Origin: Pseudomonadaceae bacterium SI-3
Lineage (GTDB): Bacteria; Pseudomonadota; Gammaproteobacteria; Pseudomonadales; Pseudomonadaceae
Direction: 5' to 3'
DNA length: 64,000 bases
Assembly (NCBI GenBank): GCA_004010935.1
Contig: CP026511.1
Coordinates: 2,356,001 to 2,420,000, forward strand
In this document: positions 37,850 to 48,121 of the stretch, one piece after another
How the letters are laid out: each line of letters opens with the position of its first letter
Numbering within the stretch: position 1 is the first letter of the stretch
Made by a program: the position numbers and the translations under genes
The notes under the pieces: generated by a model
Seen by the model: only the letters and a program-made list of their open reading frames with translations
The model's database searches: none
What the model was told of the DNA's origin: nothing

Positions 37850-38257
37850 ATGAATATCAAAGCACTCCCCATGACTCTCTTTCTCCTGGCCTCTGCAGGT
37901 CTTGCACAAGCCGGCACGGCTGAAGATGACGCCAGGCTACACATCCGGGCAATAGCGGAAAATGACCTGCCAGCGTTGCTAGGCCAGTATGCACCCTATG
38001 CCCATCTTTCCTGGAAAGGTGGGCCATTGCAGGGATCGTATGACGGTACAGACTCGATCGAAAAAGTGTGGCAAAAGTTCGTGGAAGGCCAAGGTCCGCT
38101 ATCCGCAAACATAGAAGAGCTGGTTGAGAAAGCATCTGTGGACGAAACAACTGTCTCTGCCAGGGTCCTGTATAAAGGCCAAAAAGAGCTTCAGGTTATT
38201 CAAACCATGACCTATCGGAAGGGTCAGCTGGCGGACGAGGTTTGGGCTGTTAAGTAG
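37850..38257 (+). CDS. Secreted NTF2-like (SnoaL/DUF4440-type) protein
   Basis: 135 residues: signal peptide ending near GLAQA, then an alpha+beta NTF2-like cone (DDARLHIRAIAENDLPALLG ... LSWKGGPLQGSYDG ... KVWQKFVEGQGP). It is divergently transcribed from the ECF sigma gene and has a matching promoter motif. No catalytic role can be assigned; it may bind a small ligand or act as a periplasmic effector of the stress response. Confidence 0.8.
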   Translation: MNIKALPMTLFLLASAGLAQAGTAEDDARLHIRAIAENDLPALLGQYAPYAHLSWKGGPLQGSYDGTDSIEKVWQKFVEGQGPLSANIEELVEKASVDETTVSARVLYKGQKELQVIQTMTYRKGQLADEVWAVK

Positions 38258-38931
38258 AAGGCCTCCGCTCAAGCGAAGAGCATCGCTTTTTAGCTGCCCT
38301 AAGGCGGCCTTCTGCGGGGAATGTCCAATAGCCTAAGCAGAAGGTCTGCCTTCTCAAAAACGATTTTTCAGTTTCACTTGCAGAGCTATTCGTATAGCGC
38401 TTGCGTTCCTGCTGTGGGCATCTGATCAGGAGAGTGATATTGACGCACGAGCCGCAGGGTACCATTGCGAAATGGCTGCACTGAATGATCGCACTTAGCA
38501 TTCCTCACCCACTGATGCTGGGCGCCGCGATCATCGCGGTCGACTATACAGAAAGTGACGAGATCCTAGGCGCGGCAAGATCAATAGTAATTATTCTTTC
38601 CCTTTCGCCCCTCTTCGTAAGACTGGCCGTGCTACAAGCCCCGATCACAGTGCCGGACCAGCCAGCACCAGAGGATCGGGCGCGATTAGGATGCTTTCGG
38701 GGGAGTCTGACCGTTTGCAGGCACTAGAGCATTTAACGACTTTTAAGTTATCCGGCATGTGCTACAACCCTTCAATAGAGTTTCGGCTGGTCCAGGCGAC
38801 ACAGCATTTACAGCTGAAACCTAGCGAAGCGTTTTCCAAGCCGGCGGAATTCATATCCCTCAGCTCCATGCTTATTTCCTGCATATATGGCATTTTGACG
38901 ATACCCGTCGCGTGCGTATGTTGCACAAAGA
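38258..38931. other. Intergenic region without a supported gene
   Basis: Two short plus-strand frames (38485-38727 and 38691-38996) have no recognisable domains or ribosome sites. The stretch probably contains degenerate sequence left of the MFS remnant. Confidence 0.4.
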
Positions 38932-39456
38932 TTAGTTTCGCAACATCACTGCCACGTCTTTTTGAATGGTGTTCCGTGTGCCCCGCTCAAAACTAGCGAA
39001 AGCCGGTTGCCGCTTACTATCGGTCTGAGTATCGCTTTTAGCCACTACCACTGTCGCAATCGTAGCCAGTATTCCTCCTAGAACAAATGTACTCTGCAGG
39101 CTGTAGTGGTCAACTAGCAGCCCCCCTAATAGGGCACCCAATCCAACCGACATCTGAACACTGGAAACAAGAAGTGCACCCATCAGCTCTAAGCGGTCCG
39201 GTGCAATGGTGAAAAGCCAGCCCTGCATGGCTGTTGGAAGCAGGCCAAAACCCAGCCCCCAAACCATTACCAGCCCTATTGTCACCAACGTATTGATCGG
39301 CAAGACCACTAGCAGCAATAACGGGACGCCGACTAGAGCTGATGCCAGCACTAGCGCTGATTGAGGACTTTTACCGACAGCCCAACCCCCAAACATATTC
39401 CCGATAAAACCAGCCACCCCAAACCCCAAGAGCATCACACTCAGCGCATGTGCGTT
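38932..39456 (-). pseudogene. MFS transporter, C-terminal half; 5' part lost at an IS3 insertion
   Basis: The frame begins at the IS3 edge (NAHALSVMLLGFGVAGFIGN) and encodes about five to six transmembrane helices of a major facilitator of the sugar-efflux/arabinose-efflux type (GLGFGLLPTAMQGWLFTIAP). The sequence on the other side of the IS does not supply the first half, so the gene suffered a deletion as well as insertion. The C-terminal tail after TVVVAKSD may be extended by a lost stop. Confidence 0.85.
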
Positions 39457-39465
39457 GTGTAGTGG

Positions 39466-40628
<1,163 letters not shown>

Positions 40629-40696
40629 TTAGACACCTCTTTCTATGGCGAGCATTCTCGCCCTAAATAGGTGTCCGGGTTTAGTAGACCACTACA

Positions 40697-40741
40697 TGGC
40701 GCTGTACGAGCTGCAGACTCGCTTAGCGGATAAGCCGCAGT
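40697..40741 (+). pseudogene. Tail of an unknown protein cut by the IS3 element
   Basis: Immediately right of the IS a plus-strand frame reads ALYELQTRLADKPQ followed by a stop. It looks like the natural C-terminus of a gene whose body is missing. Too short to assign. Confidence 0.4.
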
Positions 40742-40797
40742 GATTAGCTGCGTTAGTATCCGCATGACTCGGCCGAGGCGCCCGGACAGGGCGGCTT

Positions 40798-41586
40798 ATG
40801 GTCATTGAGTTTGGACTCGGCTTGCTCGTTGGCATTGTCCTAGCGCTTACAGGGGCGGGGGGAGGCATCCTGACGGTCCCCTTGTTGGTGTTTGTGATGG
40901 GCCTTGGTTTGCCTCAAGCGGCACCTATTGGCTTGCTTGCTGTTGGTTTGGCGGCCTGGGTGGGGGCGGTTATCGGTCTTAGGGAAGGAATAGTTCGCTA
41001 CAAGGCGGCTGTACTGATGGCCTTCTGCGGCATGTTGCTTGCTCCTGCGGGTGTCTGGGCTGCGGGAAGATTAGAGCACAGCATGCTTGCCATGCTGTTC
41101 GCTCTTGTTTTGTTTTACGTAGCGTTCCGTTCCGTCCGGCAGCCAAGCCGTCATGCTATTCATGCGCGAGCAATTCCTTGTCAGCTCAATCCTCAGACGG
41201 GGCGGTTTCGTTGGACGTCTCGCTGCGCAGCAATTGTCTCAGCGTCGGGTTCGCTGGCTGGTTTCCTCTCCGGGCTTCTCGGCGTAGGCGGGGGATTTGT
41301 CCTGGTACCGGCACTGGGCCGTTACAGCGATCTGTCTATGCGATCTGTTACTGCAACATCATTGGCAGTCATAGGGCTTGTGTCGGTTAGCGGCGTATCG
41401 TCTTCAGTGTTAGCTGGCAATCTTGACTGGACAGTTGCTCTTCCATTTTCTGCGGGTGCGATTGCAGGAATGCTGACGGGGCAATCAATTTCTGCGCGCT
41501 TGGACGGCAAGAGGCTTCAGAAAGGCTTTGGGTTGATTGCATTTATTGCAGCGGTCGCCTTGATGATCGAAAGCATCCGGTATTGA
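40798..41586 (+). CDS. TauE/SafE-family sulfite/organosulfonate permease
   Basis: 262 residues with about eight helices in two repeats, each starting with the family glycine-rich motif (ALTGAGGGILTVPLLV and GLLGVGGGFVLVPAL). Members move sulfite, sulfoacetate or related anions across the inner membrane. Located near a persulfide dioxygenase, which produces sulfite, it could act as a sulfite exporter; this partnership is inference. Confidence 0.88.
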   Translation: MVIEFGLGLLVGIVLALTGAGGGILTVPLLVFVMGLGLPQAAPIGLLAVGLAAWVGAVIGLREGIVRYKAAVLMAFCGMLLAPAGVWAAGRLEHSMLAMLFALVLFYVAFRSVRQPSRHAIHARAIPCQLNPQTGRFRWTSRCAAIVSASGSLAGFLSGLLGVGGGFVLVPALGRYSDLSMRSVTATSLAVIGLVSVSGVSSSVLAGNLDWTVALPFSAGAIAGMLTGQSISARLDGKRLQKGFGLIAFIAAVALMIESIRY

Positions 41587-41778
41587 CGTAGGTTATCCGG
41601 GCATATGCTTGGTTTTAGCGCTGCAACGGCAGAGCTGCGCTTGGTTTGGCAGGATCAGCCGGCCAAGCGCTTCTGGAAATAGCGCAGGAATAAGGCGCAT
41701 TACTGCACGGCTTCGAACAGATACCGTAATCAGTCTCCTCAGGAGAGAAAAGCCTTTATATCGGCAAACGACTGACCT

Positions 41779-42657
41779 CTATCTAGAATCCGATTCCGAC
41801 AGCGCCTCGGACTGATTTGTGGTTTTTTTATCAACAACACCGGGAATGGATCGGGTGGGGCGTTCAAATTGGCCCTTGAGCGCATCCACGCCGCTCTGGG
41901 GCTTGGCCAGTGGCAAAAGGTCCTGTCTGGCGTTACGACGTTCCTCCGTATTGATATCCATACGCTTGTCTCGGCTTTCCACCAATCCCTTTTTGGCCTC
42001 ACCAATCCGATTAAACGACCATGCGAGCTTCGGTTCTCCAAATGGCAACGACTCGCCTGGCTTGCCATGGGTTGCATCCCACGTATGCCAAGTCTTACCG
42101 TAGCTGTTCATTTTGCTTTTCATAAGTTCATGGTCTGCTTTAACCGGCAGGCCAGGTGCAACCAGCTGTCCCGAAAGAATCTCTCCATTATGGGGATGCC
42201 AATACTGTTTTTCTGATTCCGGTAAACTTTCGAAAATCTTTTCAGAAATTATGTATTCGATACCGTTCAAATTCGCGCTTCGTGTGTTTCCATCGAACAA
42301 TGCGCATTGCGCAAAATCTTCGTTGGCTTGAGTGCAAAAATGATGCGCTTCCATTTGATGTGATGGATCATCTTTCATGGGATGAAAGCCGACCAAATAG
42401 ACGTTCATGGGATCCAGAGGCGAATCCGTTTGGAGCATGGCTGCTCCTGCCTCCAAAACATTGGTTTTGGTAGATTCTGCTCTTCCAGCCGGTTCAGTTG
42501 ACGAGCTGACCGTGCCGAAACCGGTACAGCCCGAGACTACCGCCATGGTTGCGATGCAGAAAACTTTCCTGTTCTGCTGAACTAAATATTTTCCGCAAGC
42601 GGGCGGACGCTGATAGGTTGTTTTCAGCGAAAAAGTTTCTGGCTGCATGTTTTTCAT
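41779..42657 (-). CDS. OBAP/DUF1264-family lipoprotein
   Basis: About 292 residues. A lipobox (MAVVSGC, Cys near residue 44) follows an unusually long N-region, so the true start may be a later codon. The mature part matches the DUF1264 oil-body-associated-protein family: MNVYLVGFHPMKDD, ANLNGIEYIISEKIFESLP, YWHPHNGEILSGQLVAPGLP, KTWHTWD. Bacterial members are of unknown function. The N-terminal coding is lower in GC than neighbouring genes. It follows the persulfide dioxygenase gene in the same direction, 24 bp apart. Confidence 0.8.
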   Translation of the reverse strand: MKNMQPETFSLKTTYQRPPACGKYLVQQNRKVFCIATMAVVSGCTGFGTVSSSTEPAGRAESTKTNVLEAGAAMLQTDSPLDPMNVYLVGFHPMKDDPSHQMEAHHFCTQANEDFAQCALFDGNTRSANLNGIEYIISEKIFESLPESEKQYWHPHNGEILSGQLVAPGLPVKADHELMKSKMNSYGKTWHTWDATHGKPGESLPFGEPKLAWSFNRIGEAKKGLVESRDKRMDINTEERRNARQDLLPLAKPQSGVDALKGQFERPTRSIPGVVDKKTTNQSEALSESDSR

Positions 42658-42681
42658 CCTCTTTTCTTGTTGCTTGGTTTG

Positions 42682-44064
42682 TTATGCCACAGGCAAGTCT
42701 GCTGCCCTCCAGGCAGCCCATGAGCCAGGCACATTGACTACTTTTTTAAAACCGTTCTTTTTCAAAATGCTCGCCGCGATCGATGCTCGGTATCCAGAAC
42801 CGCAATACGTTGCGATAGTTTTATCCCGGTCCAGGTTGCCAAGGGCTGTGTCTATATGAGCGACGAACGCATGATGGGCATTGGGGATATGGCCTGCCTC
42901 GTATTCAGCAGGACTGCGCACATCAAGCAACATCACATCCGAATCGTTTCGTTTGCGATCGAGCTCATGGACTGACCATTCACCAATGGACTCAAGGGGC
43001 AGCGCCGCGTTCTGCCAGTCCGTCATGCCATTACGCAAATAGCCCTTAATATCGTCCAGGCCTATCCGGTAGAGCTGGGTGACAGCCTCATGAACATCGT
43101 CAGCCGACTCGCCTACCAGTAGGATCGGGCGAGTGTCATCGAGCATCCAGCCAGCCCAGTTCACGAATTCGTTACGCAACGCAATGTTGATCGCCCCGGG
43201 CACATGCCCGCCACCAAACGCGAGGATCGAGCGGAGGTCTACGACCTGCACGTCTTGCGCGGCAAGTGCCTCGAAGTCGGACGGCGCGAGGGGTGGCGGA
43301 ATCGAAGGTCCTTCCATCTGTACGGCGGGACGCACGTTCAGTTTTTTCAGGCGCGCGTAGTGACGGGGTGGTTCCGGCATGTCCGCCAGTAGCCAATCGA
43401 TGAACGCGCCCTCGCTCCGCTGCTCGCGCAACGCGGGGTTGAAGAGACGCTCGCTGCCGAGCGTGGAGTGGCGTCGGTCGCCGATAGACTTGCCGCAGGC
43501 CGAGCCGGCGCCGTGGCAGGGGTAAATTTCCGTCCGGTCGCCAAGCGGCAGGTAATGATCGAACAAGGTGCGGTATAGCTCGCCAGCCAGCTTTCGTTCG
43601 CTGCCTTCGCCGAGCAGGTCGGGCCGCCCTACGTCCAGATTGAATAGGGTGTCGCCGGTAAATAGCGCGAATGGCTGGTTTCCCTGCTGGGCGTCAAACA
43701 GCTGCAGGGAAATGTGCTCAGGCGTATGTCCCGGCGAATGCATAACCTGCAGCCTCACCTGCCCGAGCTCTATCGTCTCTCCATCGCTGGCCTGATGAAG
43801 GTCGAACTGATAGCTATCCGAGCGGCCACCGATGATTTGCGCCCCGGTGCGCTTCGCTAACGCTTGGGCACCTGAAACGAAGTCCGCATGGATATGTGTT
43901 TCGATGGCATAGGCAATTCGCAGACCCCGCGCTTTCGCCATTCGCAGGTAGACGTCGATATCGCGACGGGGATCGATGACCGCAGCCACGGCCGCTTTGC
44001 TGTCGCCAACCAGATAGGAAATCTGCGCCACGCCGTCCGTATAAACAGGCTCGAAAACAAGCAT
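42682..44064 (-). CDS. Persulfide dioxygenase-rhodanese fusion (metallo-beta-lactamase fold)
   Basis: 460 residues. The N-terminal ETHE1/Blh-like domain has THIHADFVSG, HSPGHTPEH and TGDTLFNLDVGRPDL, giving the 2-His-1-Asp iron site of persulfide dioxygenases. Two rhodanese domains follow: the first (about 265-345) has no catalytic Cys, while the second (about 365-455) carries CGSGYRAS with the active-site cysteine. It should oxidise glutathione persulfide to sulfite and shuttle sulfane sulfur, possibly to thiosulfate. It fits with the nearby tsdBA and TauE-type genes. Confidence 0.92.
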   Translation of the reverse strand: MLVFEPVYTDGVAQISYLVGDSKAAVAAVIDPRRDIDVYLRMAKARGLRIAYAIETHIHADFVSGAQALAKRTGAQIIGGRSDSYQFDLHQASDGETIELGQVRLQVMHSPGHTPEHISLQLFDAQQGNQPFALFTGDTLFNLDVGRPDLLGEGSERKLAGELYRTLFDHYLPLGDRTEIYPCHGAGSACGKSIGDRRHSTLGSERLFNPALREQRSEGAFIDWLLADMPEPPRHYARLKKLNVRPAVQMEGPSIPPPLAPSDFEALAAQDVQVVDLRSILAFGGGHVPGAINIALRNEFVNWAGWMLDDTRPILLVGESADDVHEAVTQLYRIGLDDIKGYLRNGMTDWQNAALPLESIGEWSVHELDRKRNDSDVMLLDVRSPAEYEAGHIPNAHHAFVAHIDTALGNLDRDKTIATYCGSGYRASIAASILKKNGFKKVVNVPGSWAAWRAADLPVA

Positions 44065-44132
44065 CGCCGCCTCCGATGATGGTTAACAGGATTGTTCAGT
44101 TAACTATTCGGACGGTGTGGATGGCCGGACGT

Positions 44133-45491
44133 TCAGGCTATCGACGTTTCATCTTCAGATTGATCGGTGGGTTGCAGGCTGACAACCAACTCGACGACGA
44201 GGCCATCCGCATGCGCCGCGAAACGCAGGTCGCAGCCACAGCGCTCAGCGATCGCCTTGACGATGGACAGGCCCAGCCCACTGCCTTCACCGTCGCCACT
44301 CCGCCAGAAGCGTTCTGTCAGGCGCTCGATCATTTCCGGTGCGACGCCCGGTCCGTGGTCCTGCACGCTGAAGCGAACCCTGCTTTCGTCCAGCTGTGTG
44401 AGCGCCAAGCGGACGACTGTGGCATCACGGGTATGGCGGCGGGCGTTGTCGAGCAGGTTGCGCAATGCTGCGACTGCCAACGTTGACGGTATCGTCAGAG
44501 GACAGAGCGAAACGTCTTGCGCCCCGCACAGTTCGATGCGCGGCCCAGGCTGCTGACTGGCGTCAGCGATCGCCAGCTGCGCGACTTCGACGGCCGTGCA
44601 CCGGAGCCCGTCATCAAAGGACACGCGACCCTCCACCCGTGCCAGCATGAGCAACTGCTCCAGGATCCGCTGCAGGCGATCCGTGCCGATCTCGGCCTGG
44701 GCCAATGCCCGTTTCGCGGTGTCGCCCTCGGTCATGGCCGCCACCTGCAGGTGGGTCTTGATGGCGGTCAGCGGGCTGCGCAGTTCATGGGCGGCGTCAT
44801 CGGTCAGCCGACGTTCGCGCTCGAGCATTTGCGCGATTCGTGCAAACAACTGGTTCTGTGTTTCGACCAGGGGCGTCAGTTCTCGCGGCAACCGATCGAT
44901 GTGCAACGGCTCCACTGAATCGGCGCTGCGTTGCGCCAGGGCCATGCGTATTCGTCTGAGCGGCGCAAGGCCGTTGCCAATTCCGATCCACAACACGATC
45001 AGGCTGCCTAGCAACGCGACGAAAACCGGCAGCGCCGCAGCCAGAAGCACCGAACGCTGCAACGTGGTGCGCTCGTCGAGGCGATCGGCGGTGGTGATGC
45101 GCATGCCGTTCTGGATGAAAGTAAAGCTACGCCAGGCGGTATCGCCAATCAGTTGGTTTTGAAAGCCGGTGCGCTGGGCATCGAGAGCGCTATCGGGCGC
45201 GGCATGGCTACGCGCTAAGATCTCACCCCGCAAGGAGCTGACCTGGCAGGCCAGCCCGTTCTCGATACCCAGCTGCTCTGCGCTCAGACGCGTAATACCG
45301 CCTTTGCCCAGTTGCGGCGGCGGTAATTGCACGAGCAGACCCGCCACCATTCGGGCCGACGCGGCAAGGCGCTGATCGAGAGACTGCATCAATTGATTGC
45401 GCACATCAAAGAGCATCCAGGTCGCGGCCAGCGCCCAGAGCAGCACGAAGGCAGAGCCAAGGGTTAGGGTCAGGCGAAGGCGCAAGCTCAT
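44133..45491 (-). CDS. Sensor histidine kinase (DsbS-like)
   Basis: 452 residues: a first membrane helix, a periplasmic sensor region (about 35-160), a second helix, HAMP, HisKA (TDDAAHELRSPLTAIKTHLQ) and HATPase (RNLLDNARRH, DHGPGVAPE, GEGSGLGLSIVKAIAE). The periplasmic part contains one cysteine (LACQVSS), a candidate metal or redox contact. Gene order kinase/regulator divergent from dsbD-tlpA-dsbG matches the copper-responsive DsbRS system of P. aeruginosa, so copper sensing is the best inference. It overlaps the regulator gene by 4 bp. Confidence 0.88.
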   Translation of the reverse strand: MSLRLRLTLTLGSAFVLLWALAATWMLFDVRNQLMQSLDQRLAASARMVAGLLVQLPPPQLGKGGITRLSAEQLGIENGLACQVSSLRGEILARSHAAPDSALDAQRTGFQNQLIGDTAWRSFTFIQNGMRITTADRLDERTTLQRSVLLAAALPVFVALLGSLIVLWIGIGNGLAPLRRIRMALAQRSADSVEPLHIDRLPRELTPLVETQNQLFARIAQMLERERRLTDDAAHELRSPLTAIKTHLQVAAMTEGDTAKRALAQAEIGTDRLQRILEQLLMLARVEGRVSFDDGLRCTAVEVAQLAIADASQQPGPRIELCGAQDVSLCPLTIPSTLAVAALRNLLDNARRHTRDATVVRLALTQLDESRVRFSVQDHGPGVAPEMIERLTERFWRSGDGEGSGLGLSIVKAIAERCGCDLRFAAHADGLVVELVVSLQPTDQSEDETSIA

Positions 45492-46183
45492 TGGTCGGGT
45501 GCCCCGGTGGGGCCTGGCGCATGGCCGGCAGGCCCCAGGCGATAACCAAGCCCTCTGACGGTTTCGACGATGCCATTACCGAGCTTGCGCCTCAGATGGT
45601 GGATGTGGACATTCAGGGCGTTGCTTTCGACGTCATCGGCAAGACCGTAAATCGCGTCCTTGAGCTGCTCGGCCGATAGCACGTGGCTGGGGTTTTGTAG
45701 CAGCGCCTGCAGCAGTGCCTGTTCGCGGCGCGACAGGTCGACGGGTTCGCCGGCCATGAACGCCGTGCAGGCGGCTGGGTTGTAGCTCAGCGGACCGTGC
45801 TCGATAACTTGCGTTGCCCGGCCGGCAGCACGGCGCAGCAGGGCATGCAGGCGGGCGGCGAGTTCACGCAGGTCGAAGGGTTTGACGAGGTAATCGTCAG
45901 CGCCTGCCTGGAGCCCGGAGACACGCTCGGCCACTGCATCCCGAGCGGTAAGAATGAGTACTGGCAGCTCGAGGCCCCGACGGCGCAGGCGCTGGAGAAA
46001 GCGCAGGCCGTCTTCGTCTGGCAAGCCCAGATCGAGAATCATCAGGTCAAACCTGGCGGTGCGCAGCAGCGACTCGGCCTGTCCGGCCGTAGCAGCATGG
46101 GCCACGCTGAAGCCCTGGGCTTCGAGCCCAGCGACGATGCCACTGGCGATGAGTGCGTTGTCTTCTGTCAGCAATACGTACAT
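45488..46183 (-). CDS. OmpR-family response regulator (DsbR-like)
   Basis: 231 residues: receiver domain with phosphoacceptor Asp in LMILDLGLPDEDG and Lys in YLVKPFDLRELAA, then a winged-helix DNA-binding domain (EQALLQALLQNPSHVLSAEQ ... HIHHLRRKLGNGIVETVRGL in parts). It should activate the divergent dsbD operon on receipt of a phosphate from the adjacent kinase. Confidence 0.9.
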   Translation of the reverse strand: MYVLLTEDNALIASGIVAGLEAQGFSVAHAATAGQAESLLRTARFDLMILDLGLPDEDGLRFLQRLRRRGLELPVLILTARDAVAERVSGLQAGADDYLVKPFDLRELAARLHALLRRAAGRATQVIEHGPLSYNPAACTAFMAGEPVDLSRREQALLQALLQNPSHVLSAEQLKDAIYGLADDVESNALNVHIHHLRRKLGNGIVETVRGLGYRLGPAGHAPGPTGAPDQ

Positions 46184-46313
46184 AGGTGGGATCGCTAGAT
46201 ATACAGCGGTCAGTATGATCCGCCTGGATTAACGGCGCGTTAGCAGATGGTACGCCGAGCTGATCATGCCTAAACGCTTCACCGCCTTACTGATTGTGTT
46301 CGGACACGCCTTG

Positions 46314-46329
46314 TTAATCGCCTCTTAAT
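46314..46329 (+). promoter_or_regulatory. Candidate response-regulator binding site upstream of dsbD
   Basis: Direct repeats TTAAT (46314-46318) and TTAAT (46325-46329) spaced 11 bp apart, one helical turn, as bound by OmpR-family dimers. It lies about 50 bp before the dsbD start. Confidence 0.5.
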
Positions 46330-46375
46330 CCCGAACCGCCAAGCTCGCCTCCGAATCGGTAACCGGATGTGGTGC

Positions 46376-48121
46376 ATGCGAGCGATCATTATCTTTTTGG
46401 CCTGTTGGCTCTGGGTCATGCAACTGGCGAACGCTTCGCCGTTCACGCTTGGTCCAAAGCAGGAGGACTTCCTGCCAGTGGACCAGGCGTTCACACTGCA
46501 CATCGAAAGGCCCGACGCTGGCGGCGCCGTGCTTCGATGGGACATTGCTCCCGGCTACTACCTTTACAAGGAGCGGCTCAGATTCGTAGGGCTGCCATCG
46601 GCGAGCGAGCCCGTGTTACCGCCGGGCGAGCCTTACCATGACGAGTATTTTGGCGACTCGCGAATCTATCGCGACAGTCTGGAAGTTGAGATCCCAGATG
46701 GAGATGTTTCGACGCTCGAACTCGGCTGGCAAGGCTGTGCCGATGCCGGGCTGTGCTATCCACCGCAAACTCGCACGGTAGAACTGACGGGCAGCAGCTC
46801 TCCTCCGCCCGCGCCTGTTCAGGCTGATGATCAAGCTTTGGTGAGTGGTTTGCAGCAGCAGTCGCTCGGCTGGAGCCTGCTGATCTTCTTCGGACTGGGC
46901 CTGCTGCTTGCCTTTGCACCCTGTTCGCTGCCGATGTTGCCAATTCTGGCGGGCATTGTGGTGGGCAGCCAGGCCGGGCCTCGCCGCGGCATGGCGTTGG
47001 CTGGATCCTATGTCGTCAGCATGGCGTTGGTCTATGCCGCCCTTGGTGTGTTGGCGGCGCTGCTTGGCGCGAATCTGCAGGGATGGCTGATGCAGCCTTG
47101 GCTGATCGCGAGCTTCGCTGGGCTTTTCGTGCTGCTGTCCTTGCCCATGTTCGGATTCTTCGAGCTGCAACTGCCGACGGGCCTGCGCGATCGGCTGGAA
47201 CAGGCCGGACGCAAGCGTAAGGGGGGAAGCCTCGCGGGGGCCAGTGCGTTGGGCGTGCTGTCCGGGTTGCTGGTAGGACCTTGCATGACCGCACCACTGG
47301 CCGCGGCGCTGCTTTACATCGCGCAAAGCGGTAACGCCGTGAACGGTGGCCTCGTGCTGTTTGCGCTGGGATTAGGGATCGGTACGCCGCTGGTGTTGCT
47401 GGTGACAGCGGGCAATCGCTTCCTGCCCAAGCCTGGGCCGTGGATGGATCGCGTCAAAGTTTCCTTCGGTTTCCTGTTTCTGGTCGCGGCCCTTTATGTG
47501 CTCCGTCCGCTGTTGTCTGACTCCTTGTGGGTGGGGCTGTGGGGTGCGCTGCTGGTGGTGGGCGCCAGTGGATTGCTGCAACTGTCGCGTCAATTGGTGC
47601 GGCATCAGGCGTTCAGCCGGTCAGTCGCGGCGCTAGCCGGGGTATGGGGCGTGGCGCTGCTGCTGGGGGCGGCAGGCGGCGCGCAGGATGTCATGCGACC
47701 GCTCGGTGTGTTCACAGGCGGCGTTGCGTCCGTTCAAGGTATAGAGTCTGCACACGGATTTGTCGGTTTCAGCGAGCCGGCTGTTCTTGATCGTGAACTG
47801 GTTGCCGCCAAAGCCGCCGGCCAGTGGGTATTGGTGGACTACTACGCGGACTGGTGCGTGTCCTGCAAGGTCATGGAGAAGGAAGTGTTTGGCGACGCGC
47901 AGGTGCAAGCCGCGCTCACTGGCGTGCGGATTCTGCGGCCGGATGTGACGCGAACCGATCCCGCCAGTCGCGAGCTGCTGAACCGCTATCAGGTCATGGG
48001 GCCGCCAACGCTGCTCTTTATCGGCCCGGACGGAGTGGAGCGACGCACGCAGCGCATCACCGGCGAGGTCGATGCGATCCAATTTCTAAGCAGATGGAAC
48101 GAAACAATGGAGCGAGGCTGA
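46376..48121 (+). CDS. dsbD: Thiol:disulfide interchange protein DsbD
   Basis: About 581 residues: signal peptide (MRAIIIFLACWLWVMQLANA), periplasmic DsbD-alpha domain with its Cys pair (GCADAGLCYPPQTRTV), eight membrane helices of the DsbD-beta domain (cysteines in FAPCSLPMLP and LVGPCMTAPLA), and a C-terminal thioredoxin-like gamma domain with DWCVSCK. It transfers cytosolic reducing power to periplasmic partners such as the TlpA- and DsbG-like proteins encoded next. ATG 46367 is an alternative start three codons upstream. Confidence 0.93.
   Translation: MRAIIIFLACWLWVMQLANASPFTLGPKQEDFLPVDQAFTLHIERPDAGGAVLRWDIAPGYYLYKERLRFVGLPSASEPVLPPGEPYHDEYFGDSRIYRDSLEVEIPDGDVSTLELGWQGCADAGLCYPPQTRTVELTGSSSPPPAPVQADDQALVSGLQQQSLGWSLLIFFGLGLLLAFAPCSLPMLPILAGIVVGSQAGPRRGMALAGSYVVSMALVYAALGVLAALLGANLQGWLMQPWLIASFAGLFVLLSLPMFGFFELQLPTGLRDRLEQAGRKRKGGSLAGASALGVLSGLLVGPCMTAPLAAALLYIAQSGNAVNGGLVLFALGLGIGTPLVLLVTAGNRFLPKPGPWMDRVKVSFGFLFLVAALYVLRPLLSDSLWVGLWGALLVVGASGLLQLSRQLVRHQAFSRSVAALAGVWGVALLLGAAGGAQDVMRPLGVFTGGVASVQGIESAHGFVGFSEPAVLDRELVAAKAAGQWVLVDYYADWCVSCKVMEKEVFGDAQVQAALTGVRILRPDVTRTDPASRELLNRYQVMGPPTLLFIGPDGVERRTQRITGEVDAIQFLSRWNETMERG

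Noticed and set aside
38485..38996. Two short plus-strand frames before the MFS remnant
   Set aside because: No recognisable family, ribosome site or consistent codon use.
41687..41711. Fourth copy of the ECF motif (GGAAT-N16-CGGC)
   Set aside because: The -10 part is CGGC rather than CGTA or CGTC, and no gene start follows on that strand.
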